A stretch of 64,000 bases of DNA from JARRNE01 sp963824085 (GTDB lineage: Bacteria; Pseudomonadota; Gammaproteobacteria; Chromatiales; Chromatiaceae), in NCBI GenBank assembly GCA_963824085.1, contig CAWGNT010000021.1, positions 124,001 through 188,000 of the forward strand, given 5' to 3'. Shown in pieces: positions 45,571-54,337 of this stretch (position 1 is the first letter of the stretch; each line of letters starts with the position of its first letter). The notes beneath the pieces are model-generated. The model was not told the origin of the DNA. It worked only from the letters and a program-made list of their open reading frames with translations, and did no database searches. Position numbers and translations under genes: made by a program.

Positions 45571-46047
45571 TCAATGGATCACGGTGGGCTCGTCGTTGTA
45601 GACGAGATCTTCCATCTGGCTGAAGGCATCTTCGTGACCAGGTCGGTTCATTAGAACCAAAAGCACCACCCACTTGAGCTCGTCGACCGAAACCGCAGCA
45701 TGGTCGATTGCCAGAACCCGATCGATCACAAGCTCACGGCCTGCCGGATCGAGTATCCCGGTCTGTTCAAGGAACAAGAGTAGGCCACGGGCCTCGACGT
45801 CCAGCTTGGCACACTCCGCCTCGGCGTAGATGCGTATGGAATGGGCCCTGTGGGCATGGTATTGGGGCTTGTCGACGCCCGCGGCAAGCTCATCGAGCCA
45901 GCGCAGGGCCTTTTGGATCTCCCCGGCCGTAAACCCGGCCTGCGAGAGCTCCTCTTCGAGCTCCCCCTGATCCGTTGGGGCCTTGCTCTCCCCATCCATG
46001 TAATTCTCGTAGAGGTAAATGAGGACGTCGACCATGTTTTCGTACAT
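45571..46047 (-). CDS. smg: Smg family protein (DUF494)
   Basis: A 158-residue acidic soluble protein of the Smg family, conserved next to dprA and topA but of unknown function. The typical start MYENMVDVLIYLYENYM is visible. The ATG at 46047 is chosen over a TTG two codons earlier because GAGG lies 6 nt before it. It is mostly helical, with LSQAGFTAGEIQKALRWLDEL and the conserved ELKWVVLLVLMNRPGHEDAF near the end. It lies between dprA and topA on the same strand. Confidence 0.93.
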   Translation of the reverse strand: MYENMVDVLIYLYENYMDGESKAPTDQGELEEELSQAGFTAGEIQKALRWLDELAAGVDKPQYHAHRAHSIRIYAEAECAKLDVEARGLLLFLEQTGILDPAGRELVIDRVLAIDHAAVSVDELKWVVLLVLMNRPGHEDAFSQMEDLVYNDEPTVIH

Positions 46048-46210
46048 CTGCAACCTCGACGGCGGCTCACCGAGTCTCGTGGACCCTGTAGTCCCCTGAT
46101 TTCCAGAGATACCGCCATTTCACCGGCGAGAGGCCAACGAAGCTCGCACAAACCTCGAGCCCACCGTTGCCTTGCGCCTGCTCGCGACCGCAGGCGGGTC
46201 GCTCACCCCG

Positions 46211-47344
46211 CTAGGGTGCATCCGCCGGACTACCCGCCCGACAGTAACGCCCTCCCGGGTAAGATGATACATATCCCTCCAGCTCCAGCAATAGGAGCAT
46301 CGACGCCACGGCCTCCGCGGGCAAGCCAACGCGCCGGATCAGCTCATCCACTGCCACCGGGTCATGTCCCATCGCCGCGAGCAACTGTTGATAATCCGCA
46401 TCCAGCTTCGGCCCGTACGGCGCCTCGGTATGGACTACGGAGGCCGCCGACGACTCGGACAGAACGGAGCGCAGTAGCGGCGCCAGCTCTTCGAGAACGT
46501 CCTGCGCCGTCTCCACAAGCTTCGCACCATTGCGGATGAGCGCGTGGCAGCCCTTCGCCATGGGATTGTGTATGGACCCCGGGACGGCGAAGACCTCTCT
46601 TCCCTGCTCCATGGCGCAGCGTGCCGTGATGAGCGATCCGCTCCCGTGGGTCGCCTCGGTAACCAGCACGCCGACGCTAAGGCCGCTGATAATGCGATTT
46701 CGGCGCGGAAAATTCCCGCCCCGCGCCGGACTCCCCGGCGGTAGCTCGCTCACCAAGGCCCCTTGCTCAACAATCCGACGCGCCAAATCCCGATGCACCG
46801 CTGGATAGACCCGGTCAGGGCCGGTGCCCAGCACGGCGACCGTACGCCCCACTTGCAGCGCCCCTTCGTGCGCAGCTCCGTCCACGCCGAGGGCCAAGCC
46901 GCTGGTAACCGTTAGTCCGCAGGCCGCGAGATGGCGCGCCAAGTCCAAGGTCGTGTCGTGCCCACCGGGAGTGGGGTTTCGACTGCCCACCACCGCGATC
47001 TGGGGATCGGATAGGACGCCTGGGTCGCCGCGCACGTAGAGCACGATCGGGGCGTCGTGCAGTTCCAGAAGGCGGCGTGGGTAGCGGGGATCTTCCCGCG
47101 TCAACAGGTGTGCTCCTTCCTGCTCAGCCCATCGAAAGTCGGCATCGACCGCCGCCTCATCCCTGTTGGCCAGCGCCTCGATTACGGCAGGGCGCATCCC
47201 GGCAGCGGCAAGGGTCTGTGGTCCTGCCGTAAGGACAAGGGACGGATCGCCGAAGCGCTCCATCAGGGTTGCTAGGGTGCGCGGACCCAGGCCAGGGACC
47301 CGGGCCAGCATTAACCAAGCCCGCAGACGATCCTGCGCGGTCAA
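46211..47344 (-). CDS. dprA: DNA-processing protein DprA
   Basis: Loads RecA on incoming single-stranded DNA during natural transformation. 377 residues. An N-terminal helix-hairpin-helix region (about 1-60, VPGLGPRTLATLMERFG) is followed by the Rossmann-like DprA fold with VVGSRNPTPGG (about 117), SGLALGVDGAAHEGAL and FPRRNRIISGLS. A C-terminal winged-helix part (about 310-370) completes it. 15 bp separate its start from the upstream LysM gene's stop. Confidence 0.96.
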   Translation of the reverse strand: MTAQDRLRAWLMLARVPGLGPRTLATLMERFGDPSLVLTAGPQTLAAAGMRPAVIEALANRDEAAVDADFRWAEQEGAHLLTREDPRYPRRLLELHDAPIVLYVRGDPGVLSDPQIAVVGSRNPTPGGHDTTLDLARHLAACGLTVTSGLALGVDGAAHEGALQVGRTVAVLGTGPDRVYPAVHRDLARRIVEQGALVSELPPGSPARGGNFPRRNRIISGLSVGVLVTEATHGSGSLITARCAMEQGREVFAVPGSIHNPMAKGCHALIRNGAKLVETAQDVLEELAPLLRSVLSESSAASVVHTEAPYGPKLDADYQQLLAAMGHDPVAVDELIRRVGLPAEAVASMLLLLELEGYVSSYPGGRYCRAGSPADAP

Positions 47345-47359
47345 GGAAGACGACTGCGA

Positions 47360-48547
47360 TCAGGCCTCGGGCGGGCGCACGGTGTCGAGCAAGTGCATGG
47401 GGCGCACAGCCTGCATGACGAGCGCAAAGCTCACGCGGGAGAAGGTGCGGAAGACCATCACGACGCCAGCCTTCTCATAGGGCATCATGAAGTTGGTGGA
47501 GCTTCTTTCGACCTTAACGTGGGGCGGGAACCCTGGGCCCGGCTCGTTGCCGTTGAGCCAGCCGTCTACTCGGAACTCACCGTACCAGGTCCCCTGCGAC
47601 CAGAATTTCTGGTTCTTCCAGTCCCAGTTGGCCTCGCCGGAGGCAACCGTATCGCGCACGCGCTCGCCCCCGTTGTACACCTCGAAAACCTGACCGGTTT
47701 GTACCCCGTCCTGGCTTCCTCGGTTGAGGACGACGATGTTGTACTGCCCGATCTGAGACACACCGTTCAGCACGGAGATGATTCGACCCTGCAGCCCCGG
47801 TGGACCGGGGCGCGGAAAGAAATTCTGCAGCGGCTGCTCTTCTCCGGCCGCAATGACCCGATCCCCAATTGCGGCCTCCATGGCGACAGTCGCCAGCTTG
47901 AGCTTCGCCGGATCACCCGGGCGCTCGAGCACGGCATCGGCGACAAACTGTCCCTTGTAGCCCAAGATATCGTTGGTGTCCGGATCGCGAAGCGCTTCCC
48001 GTGGACGAACGACGTCGAAGCGCGTCTGCGCGGCCCCGTAAATGCTGCGGACATACGCGGCGTCGTGGAGACCGCCTACGATATGCTCATCCGGGAAATC
48101 GACAACGTAGGGCGCGGAGTCGATCTCGGCTTTGTCCAGCACGTAGGGGCGGGTGAGGAAGGGCCGAATGGCGCCTATCGGGATGGTCGGCACCGGCTCC
48201 TTCAATGGGGTGACGCGCACCCGGGGCGAGAGCTTGACGGTGCGCATGCCACGCTCGACGCCAATTCGCGGCTGGCCGTTCTTATACGAAAGCCGAAGGA
48301 CGTCACCAGGATAGATGAGGTTTGGGTTCTCGATACCCTGGTTCGATTGCCAAATCTCCGGCCACCGCCACGGCTCGCGCAGGAAACGCCCGGCGATGCC
48401 CCACAAGGTGTCGCCTCTTTGGACCTGGTAGGTCTCCGGATGTGACGGGTTCAATTCGACTGCGGCAATCGCCGGAAGCGCCAGTGATACACTGACCGCG
48501 GCGGCAGTGACGACGAACGCGAGACGAGAGAGAAATGGGGAGATCAT
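47360..48547 (-). CDS. LysM peptidoglycan-binding domain protein
   Basis: An exported 395-residue envelope protein. The start is ATG 48547 (MISPFLSRLAFVV), giving a clean signal peptide ending near AIAA (about 28); the earlier frame start lacks one. A LysM domain (about 38-88, YQVQRGDTLWGIAGRFL ... IYPGDVLRL) binds cell-wall glycan. The rest (about 90-395) is unclassified and beta-rich. The gene's position between dprA and def is conserved among gammaproteobacteria. It is divergent from def, so the 117-bp gap carries both promoters. Confidence 0.9.
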   Translation of the reverse strand: MISPFLSRLAFVVTAAAVSVSLALPAIAAVELNPSHPETYQVQRGDTLWGIAGRFLREPWRWPEIWQSNQGIENPNLIYPGDVLRLSYKNGQPRIGVERGMRTVKLSPRVRVTPLKEPVPTIPIGAIRPFLTRPYVLDKAEIDSAPYVVDFPDEHIVGGLHDAAYVRSIYGAAQTRFDVVRPREALRDPDTNDILGYKGQFVADAVLERPGDPAKLKLATVAMEAAIGDRVIAAGEEQPLQNFFPRPGPPGLQGRIISVLNGVSQIGQYNIVVLNRGSQDGVQTGQVFEVYNGGERVRDTVASGEANWDWKNQKFWSQGTWYGEFRVDGWLNGNEPGPGFPPHVKVERSSTNFMMPYEKAGVVMVFRTFSRVSFALVMQAVRPMHLLDTVRPPEA

Positions 48548-48664
48548 GGCCGCTCCAAAGCAGTCGAAACAGGATTCACCCGGCCCCATTTAGGGGTGTA
48601 ACATGGCCGGGATGGTAGCCCAATAGCTACCGGAGCTTCTAGACGAAGATCACAGAACACCGCA

Positions 48665-49201
48665 ATGAGCACGCTCGACATCTTGACCTTTCCGGACCCT
48701 CGTTTGCGCAGGAAGGCCGAGCCGGTAGCGGAAGTGGACGACGGCATTCGCCGCATCGTGGACGACATGCTCGAGACGATGTACGCAGCACCCGGAATCG
48801 GCCTTGCCGCGGTACAGGTGGACATTCCGAGGCGGATAGTGGTGATCGACATTTCGGAAGAGCGCGACTCCCCGCTGTGCTTAATCAACCCGCAGATCCA
48901 CGAATGCGAGGGAGAGGAGCAGATGGAAGAGGGCTGCCTCTCAGTGCCCGGTTTCTACGAGTCCGTCACCCGTGCAGACAAGGTGCGGGTGCACGCGCTG
49001 AACCGTGAGGGAGAGCCTTTCGAGCTCGAAGCGGTCGGGCTGCTCGCGGTCTGTATTCAGCACGAGATCGACCATCTGGACGGCAAGCTCTTCGTGGACT
49101 ACATCTCGTCGCTGAAACGTCAGCGCATCCGCAAGAAGCTCGAAAAGGATCGTCGCCAGCCCCGCACCGCACCCCCCGAAGAGCGACGCCGAGCCATCTG
49201 A
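48665..49201 (+). CDS. def: Peptide deformylase
   Basis: Removes the N-formyl group from new proteins; metal-dependent. 178 residues. All three family motifs are intact: GIGLAAVQ (about 45-52), EGCLSVP (about 88-94) and QHEIDHLDG (about 131-139), which hold the metal ligands cysteine and two histidines. First gene of the def-fmt-rsmB run. Confidence 0.97.
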   Translation: MSTLDILTFPDPRLRRKAEPVAEVDDGIRRIVDDMLETMYAAPGIGLAAVQVDIPRRIVVIDISEERDSPLCLINPQIHECEGEEQMEEGCLSVPGFYESVTRADKVRVHALNREGEPFELEAVGLLAVCIQHEIDHLDGKLFVDYISSLKRQRIRKKLEKDRRQPRTAPPEERRRAI

Positions 49202-49300
49202 GGCTTCACTCCCGCTACAAACTGCTGTGAAAACTCCGAGGTGCCTCCCACAAGGCACGACCATCACACTCCTCTGGGACAGCGTCCGTCCGGCGAGCCA

Positions 49301-50248
49301 ATGCGATCCATGCCACCCCTGAGGATCATATTTGCCGGGACGCCCGACTTCGCCGTTTCGTCACTGAATGCTCTCATCGCGAACGGGCTACCGCCGGTCG
49401 CGGTGTATACCCAACCCGACCGCCCTGCCGGACGCGGCCGGCGGCTTGCCGCAGGCCCTGTCAAGCAAGCTGCACTATCCCACGGGCTGCCGGTCTTGCA
49501 GCCCCAGAGCTTGCGCAAGCCCGATGCCGTAGAGCAGATGCACCGCCAAGGGGCGGACATTATGGTGGTTGTCGCCTATGGACTGCTGCTGCCCCCGGCC
49601 GTCCTGGACACGCCACGCCTGGGCTGCATCAACGTGCACGCATCCCTGCTGCCGCGCTGGCGCGGCGCGGCACCCATTCAACGTGCGATTCTCGCTGGCG
49701 ACACGGAGACCGGTGTCACCATCATGCGGATGGAGGCGGGGCTGGATACGGGACCTCTGTATTTGGCCAGGCGCGTCCCCATCGAAGCACGCGAGACCGG
49801 CGGAAGCCTCCACGACAAGCTGGCGGCACTCGGTGCCAGTGTCCTGTTGGAAGCCATCCCCGGAATCGCCGACGGCACCCTGACCCCGCAACCCCAAAGC
49901 GAGGCTGGGGCGAACTACGCCAAGAAACTGCAAAAGGAAGAGGCGGAGCTCGACTGGCAGCTGCCGGCCATTGAGCTAGACCGGATGATACGCGCCTTCA
50001 ATCCTTGGCCGGTCGCCCACACACGGCTCGCTGGGGTCAGCTTTCGTCTGTGGGACAGTGAGGTTCCCGCACTGGATGCCGCGGGCGCGCCACCGGGCCT
50101 TGTCGTTGCCGCCGGCAGAACCGGCATCGACGTTGCGACTGGTGACGGAATTCTAAGGGTCACGCGCCTTCAACCGGCAGGCAAGCGCCCCATGACAGCA
50201 GCGGAGCTCCTCAACGCACGCAGGCTGGACGGGGAAGCGTTTGGCTGA
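49301..50248 (+). CDS. fmt: Methionyl-tRNA formyltransferase
   Basis: Formylates initiator Met-tRNA using 10-formyl-THF. About 315 residues from ATG 49301; an ATG at 49310 (MPPLRIIFAGTPDFA) is equally possible. RIIFAGTPDFAVSSL, the catalytic HASLLPRWRGAAPIQ (about 112-126) and the C-terminal OB-like domain (about 205-310) are intact. It ends by overlapping the rsmB start by 8 bp. Confidence 0.96.
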   Translation: MRSMPPLRIIFAGTPDFAVSSLNALIANGLPPVAVYTQPDRPAGRGRRLAAGPVKQAALSHGLPVLQPQSLRKPDAVEQMHRQGADIMVVVAYGLLLPPAVLDTPRLGCINVHASLLPRWRGAAPIQRAILAGDTETGVTIMRMEAGLDTGPLYLARRVPIEARETGGSLHDKLAALGASVLLEAIPGIADGTLTPQPQSEAGANYAKKLQKEEAELDWQLPAIELDRMIRAFNPWPVAHTRLAGVSFRLWDSEVPALDAAGAPPGLVVAAGRTGIDVATGDGILRVTRLQPAGKRPMTAAELLNARRLDGEAFG

Positions 50249-51590
50249 GCCTCGCCGGAACGGATGCGTGGGAGCACCAGGCGCCGGTGCTTCAACGAGG
50301 GCGGCAGCAGCCCTCGCGGTCCATTCGGTACGGTGTCTCGGCCGGTCCCTGGCAGACAAGGGGGTTGGACCGCCGGCCCTGAGCAACGAGCGCGATCGCG
50401 CCCTCGCGCAAGAGCTTTCGTACGGCACGTTGCGCCTGCTGCCGCGCCTGGAGGCAGTGGCGAGAAAGCTCATGCGCAAACCGGTAAAGATCGACGACCG
50501 GGACATCGAGGCATTGATCTTGATCGGTCTCTACCAGCTGACCGCCATGCGCGTGCCTGCGCACGCGGCGGTCGCCGCTACGGTCGAGGCCACACGCTGT
50601 CTCCGTAAGGACTGGGCCGTGCCCCTCGTGAACGCGGTTCTGCGACGTTTCCTGCGGGAACGCCACGTCATGCTCGCCGTAGCCGAACAAGCCGGGGAGG
50701 AGGAGCACTGGCTCTTCCCTAGCTGGCTCCTGGGGCGCCTGCAAGGTGCCTGGCCCGATCACTGGCAAGCGATCGTCCGCGCGAGTAACGCGAGGCCGCC
50801 GATGACGTTACGCGTTAACCTGATGCGGACCACGACCCGGGAATATGCCGCGCAGCTCGCCGCTTCCGGGCAGGTCGCTCGTCCCGCGCCTTACACGGAC
50901 GCGGGCATCATGCTCGATCAACCGCTGCCAGTCGCCAGACTTCCGGGTTTCGCCGAAGGCGCAGTGTCGGTCCAAGACGCTGCCGCCCAGCTGGCGGCCG
51001 GCCTGCTCGACGCGCGGCCAGAGGAACTGGTCCTGGACGCATGCGCCGCCCCCGGGGGCAAGACCGCCCACGTCCTTGAGCGCACGCGAAATCGCGTGGA
51101 TCTCACGGCCATGGACAGCGATCCCGATCGGCTCGAGCGTGTACGCGAGAATCTGCGTCGGCTCGGTCTCACCGCCCGAGTGGTCCAGGGCGATGCCGCA
51201 AGGCCGTCCGGAGACTGGGGGCAGGGACACTACTCCCGCATCCTTCTCGATGTCCCCTGCTCAGGCACCGGTGTGATCCGGCGCCATCCGGACATCAAGT
51301 GGCTGCGCCGGGAGGCCGATGTCGCCGCTCTTGCCGCGCTGCAGGCGCGGATGCTCGATGCGATCTGGCCCCTGCTGGCACCCGGGGGGACCTTGCTCTA
51401 TGTCACCTGCTCCTTACTGCCTGAAGAGAACGAGGATCAAGTCGCGAAATTCCTTGCGCGGCAGTCCGACGCACGCCCTTGCCCATTACCGCTCCCCTGG
51501 GGCGTCGAGAGACAGGTCGGACGTCAGACCCTGCCGCAAGACGGTGGGATGGACGGCTTCTACTACGCCAAGCTGGAGAAGGCGCCATGA
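50241..51590 (+). CDS. rsmB: 16S rRNA (cytosine-967-C5)-methyltransferase RsmB
   Basis: SAM-dependent methylation of cytosine 967 of 16S rRNA. 449 residues. NusB-like RNA-binding domain (about 20-150), then the methyltransferase core: DACAAPGGKTAH (about 271-282), the catalytic cysteines in DVPCSGTGVIRRH (about 337-349) and VTCSLLPEEN (about 391-400). The start appears to be TTG 50241 with GGGGAAG before it, overlapping the fmt stop; no ATG lies near. It overlaps DUF4390 by 4 bp at the other end. Confidence 0.95.
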   Translation: MAEPRRNGCVGAPGAGASTRAAAALAVHSVRCLGRSLADKGVGPPALSNERDRALAQELSYGTLRLLPRLEAVARKLMRKPVKIDDRDIEALILIGLYQLTAMRVPAHAAVAATVEATRCLRKDWAVPLVNAVLRRFLRERHVMLAVAEQAGEEEHWLFPSWLLGRLQGAWPDHWQAIVRASNARPPMTLRVNLMRTTTREYAAQLAASGQVARPAPYTDAGIMLDQPLPVARLPGFAEGAVSVQDAAAQLAAGLLDARPEELVLDACAAPGGKTAHVLERTRNRVDLTAMDSDPDRLERVRENLRRLGLTARVVQGDAARPSGDWGQGHYSRILLDVPCSGTGVIRRHPDIKWLRREADVAALAALQARMLDAIWPLLAPGGTLLYVTCSLLPEENEDQVAKFLARQSDARPCPLPLPWGVERQVGRQTLPQDGGMDGFYYAKLEKAP

Positions 51591-52153
51591 ACCGAGCAGC
51601 GCGCGCCGCCCCACTCGTTGTCGTCGCTTTGGCCCTCATGCTGCTACCCGCGGCCCGAGCGCTGGCAGATTTCGCCGTCGACAGCGTCGAGACGCGATCC
51701 GAAGACGACATGCTGGTGATGGACGCGCACATCGACTACGCATTCAGCAAGGTCGCCCTGGAGGCACTGGACAATGGCGTCCCCTTGACCCTGGAGGTCC
51801 ACGTCCAGCTGCGGCGCTCCTCCGCATGGATGTGGGAAGAAAGCCTGGTCGATGAACGGCTGCGGTACGTCATACGCTACAAGCCGCTGTCGGAGCGCTA
51901 TACGGTGGCCCGCCTTCCGGGCGACGACGGACGGAGCTATGTCACCCGCGACGCCGCCATCGCGGCAATCGGCAGCATCGAAGGACTTCAGCTCGTCCCC
52001 AAGGCCCGTCTTGAGGCCGGTGAGGGCTACGTGATCGAGATCCGCGCCTCCCTGGATGTCGAAGAGCTGCCGCTGCCGTTGCGGCCGATCGCCTACCTGC
52101 TCCCCTCCTGGAAGCTGTCCACTGGCTGGACCAAATGGCCTCTGAAGCCCTGA
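51587..52153 (+). CDS. DUF4390 family exported protein
   Basis: A 188-residue exported protein of unknown function, found between rsmB and the NtrY-type kinase in many beta- and gammaproteobacteria. The ATG at 51587 overlaps the rsmB stop (ATGA). A signal peptide (about 8-28) is followed by a beta-rich domain (DFAVDSVETRSEDDMLVMDA; LRPIAYLLPSWKLSTGW at the end). It overlaps ntrY by 19 bp, so it may serve the NtrYX sensor; this is inferred from neighbourhood only. Confidence 0.9.
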   Translation: MNRAARAAPLVVVALALMLLPAARALADFAVDSVETRSEDDMLVMDAHIDYAFSKVALEALDNGVPLTLEVHVQLRRSSAWMWEESLVDERLRYVIRYKPLSERYTVARLPGDDGRSYVTRDAAIAAIGSIEGLQLVPKARLEAGEGYVIEIRASLDVEELPLPLRPIAYLLPSWKLSTGWTKWPLKP

Positions 52154-54336
52154 AGCGCCTGCGCCACCCGGGGGCGATCCCCATCGGGGCGCTTCTGGTC
52201 GTGCTCTTTGTCGCCCTCGATTTAATGAGCGATGCGGTCCAGAACTCGCAGGAGCTCAGCCGCGCCTTCGTGCCCTTGCTATTCCTCGTCCTGCTCGGGC
52301 TGGCCGTCCTGGTCGTCCTGGTCGCCGTCAACGTCACCAAGCTGGTCCGACGCTACCGCCAGCAAGCCGCCGGCTCGCGCCTCACCGGCCGCATAGTCGT
52401 CCTCTTCGCCCTGATCTCTGTGCTGCCGGTCGGGGTGGTCTACTACTACTCCCTGGGCTTTCTGCTGCGCGGAATCGACAGCTGGTTCGACGTCGAGATC
52501 GACCGCGCCATGGAGGACGCCCTCGCGCTGAACCAAGCATCCCTGGATCTCAATCAGCGCGTCCTCATGCGGTATGCAGAGCAGCTGCTCGCGGGGATTG
52601 AAGACCGTTCAACCACCGCGCTGGCGCTCAGTCTCGGCTCCCTCAGACGCCGCGCTGGCGCCCTGGAGCTCACCGTCTTCGGTCCCGCGGGCCAGGTCTA
52701 CGGAACCGCCAACGAGGACCCCACGCAGCTGGTGCCGGACCTCCCCGACCGCGAGATCGTCCACCGCGTCCGTGCTGGTGAAAACTACGTCGGACTCGAG
52801 ACCCGACGCAGCGGGGATCTCGTGGTTCGGGTCTTGGTTGCCGACCCGAGGAGCCGTCCACTGCAACTCCAGGCCATCTTCCCCACCTCGGCCCGCATCG
52901 GGGAGCTCTCGGCCCGCCTGGAGGACGCCTACAACCGCTACAAGGAGCTGGCCTACCTCCGCCAGTCCCTGAAGCTCAGCTTCTCGGTCACCCTCTCGCT
53001 CGTGCTCCTGTTCAGCCTGATGGCGGCCCTGATCGCCGCCTTCCACACCGCACGGCGACTCGTGGCGCCAGTAGCGGACATCGCACGGGGCACCCGTGCC
53101 GTGGCAGAGGGCGATTACGAGCAGCAGCTGCCGCTGCCGAGTCACGACGACGAGCTGGCGTTTCTGGTCGCCTCCTTCAACGCCATGACCCGCCGCATCG
53201 CCCAGGCCCGTGACGCCGCTGCCCGCAGCCAGCAAGCCGTCGAGGCGCAACGCACATACCTGGAAACGGTCTTGGGGCGGCTCTCCTCAGGCGTGGTCGC
53301 CCTGGACGCCCAAGGACGTCTGCGCACGGCCAACCCCGCGGCGAGTCACATCCTGCGCCTCGAGTCCGTACCGATCGCGGACCAAACCCTCGAGTCCCTC
53401 GATCAACGGCACCCACGTCTCGCGCGTTGGGTCGACACCGTAAGGGAGCACCTGGATGCGGGGCTGGAGTGGCGTGCCGAGATCACTTTGTTCAGCGGCG
53501 AAGGCAGGCAGATCCTTATGTGTCGCGGCAGCCCCCTGTTGCAGCCCGGTGCCGAGGGAGCGGGGCATGTCGTGGTGTTCGACGACATTACCAACCTGAT
53601 CATGGCGCAGCGCGATGCCGCCTGGGGAGAGGTGGCGCGGCGTCTCGCACATGAAATCAAGAACCCCCTCACTCCCATCCAGCTATCGGCGGAGCGCCTG
53701 CGCCACAAGCTGCTCGCCAAGCTTCCCGATCAGGACGCCCGTATCGTCGACCGCGCGACACACACCATCGTCCAACAGGTCGAGGCCATGAAGGCCATGG
53801 TCAACGATTTCTCCAACTACGCCCGCACACCCAAGCTGGAAGCCGAGCCGCTGCGGCTGGATTCCTTGGTTTCCGAGGTGCTCGACTTGTATCGCGGGGG
53901 AGCGGGGGAAAGGGCCATCGAGGTTCGGCTGCAAGCACCTGACGCACACATCATGGGCGACCCGCTGCGGCTGCGTCAGGTCATACACAACCTTGTCAAG
54001 AACGCGCAGGAGGCACTCGACGGCCGCGCCGATCCCCATATCGTTGTCTCGACGACACTGCTCCAGGACGCGGAGAATCCATCGGTCGAGCTACGCATCG
54101 AGGACAATGGCGGCGGCTTCGATGAGGCGCTCCTCGGGCGCGTGTTTGAGCCCTATGTCACATCGAAAGCGAAAGGGACAGGATTAGGGCTCGCCATCGT
54201 CAAGAAGATTATTGAGGAGCACGGCGGTATCATTTGGGCGGAAAATACCGGCAGCGGCGCCCAAGTCGTTGCCCGCCTGCCACTGTGGCAAGAAAGCGCG
54301 GAGAAGGCACTCAAGACCATGCAGCGAGCGGAATAG
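52135..54336 (+). CDS. ntrY: NtrY-type sensor histidine kinase
   Basis: Membrane kinase of the NtrY/NtrX two-component system, linked to nitrogen and redox control. 733 residues. Four hydrophobic segments (about 15-35, 42-65, 85-105 and 285-305) bracket a periplasmic/sensor region; HAMP follows (about 307-360), then PAS (about 370-490), then the kinase core with the phospho-acceptor in RRLAHEIKNPLTPIQLS (about 506) and the ATPase motifs IEDNGGGF and GTGLGLAIVKKI. It overlaps DUF4390 upstream and is followed 1 bp later by ntrX. Confidence 0.94.
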   Translation: MASEALKRLRHPGAIPIGALLVVLFVALDLMSDAVQNSQELSRAFVPLLFLVLLGLAVLVVLVAVNVTKLVRRYRQQAAGSRLTGRIVVLFALISVLPVGVVYYYSLGFLLRGIDSWFDVEIDRAMEDALALNQASLDLNQRVLMRYAEQLLAGIEDRSTTALALSLGSLRRRAGALELTVFGPAGQVYGTANEDPTQLVPDLPDREIVHRVRAGENYVGLETRRSGDLVVRVLVADPRSRPLQLQAIFPTSARIGELSARLEDAYNRYKELAYLRQSLKLSFSVTLSLVLLFSLMAALIAAFHTARRLVAPVADIARGTRAVAEGDYEQQLPLPSHDDELAFLVASFNAMTRRIAQARDAAARSQQAVEAQRTYLETVLGRLSSGVVALDAQGRLRTANPAASHILRLESVPIADQTLESLDQRHPRLARWVDTVREHLDAGLEWRAEITLFSGEGRQILMCRGSPLLQPGAEGAGHVVVFDDITNLIMAQRDAAWGEVARRLAHEIKNPLTPIQLSAERLRHKLLAKLPDQDARIVDRATHTIVQQVEAMKAMVNDFSNYARTPKLEAEPLRLDSLVSEVLDLYRGGAGERAIEVRLQAPDAHIMGDPLRLRQVIHNLVKNAQEALDGRADPHIVVSTTLLQDAENPSVELRIEDNGGGFDEALLGRVFEPYVTSKAKGTGLGLAIVKKIIEEHGGIIWAENTGSGAQVVARLPLWQESAEKALKTMQRAE

Positions 54337-54337
54337 C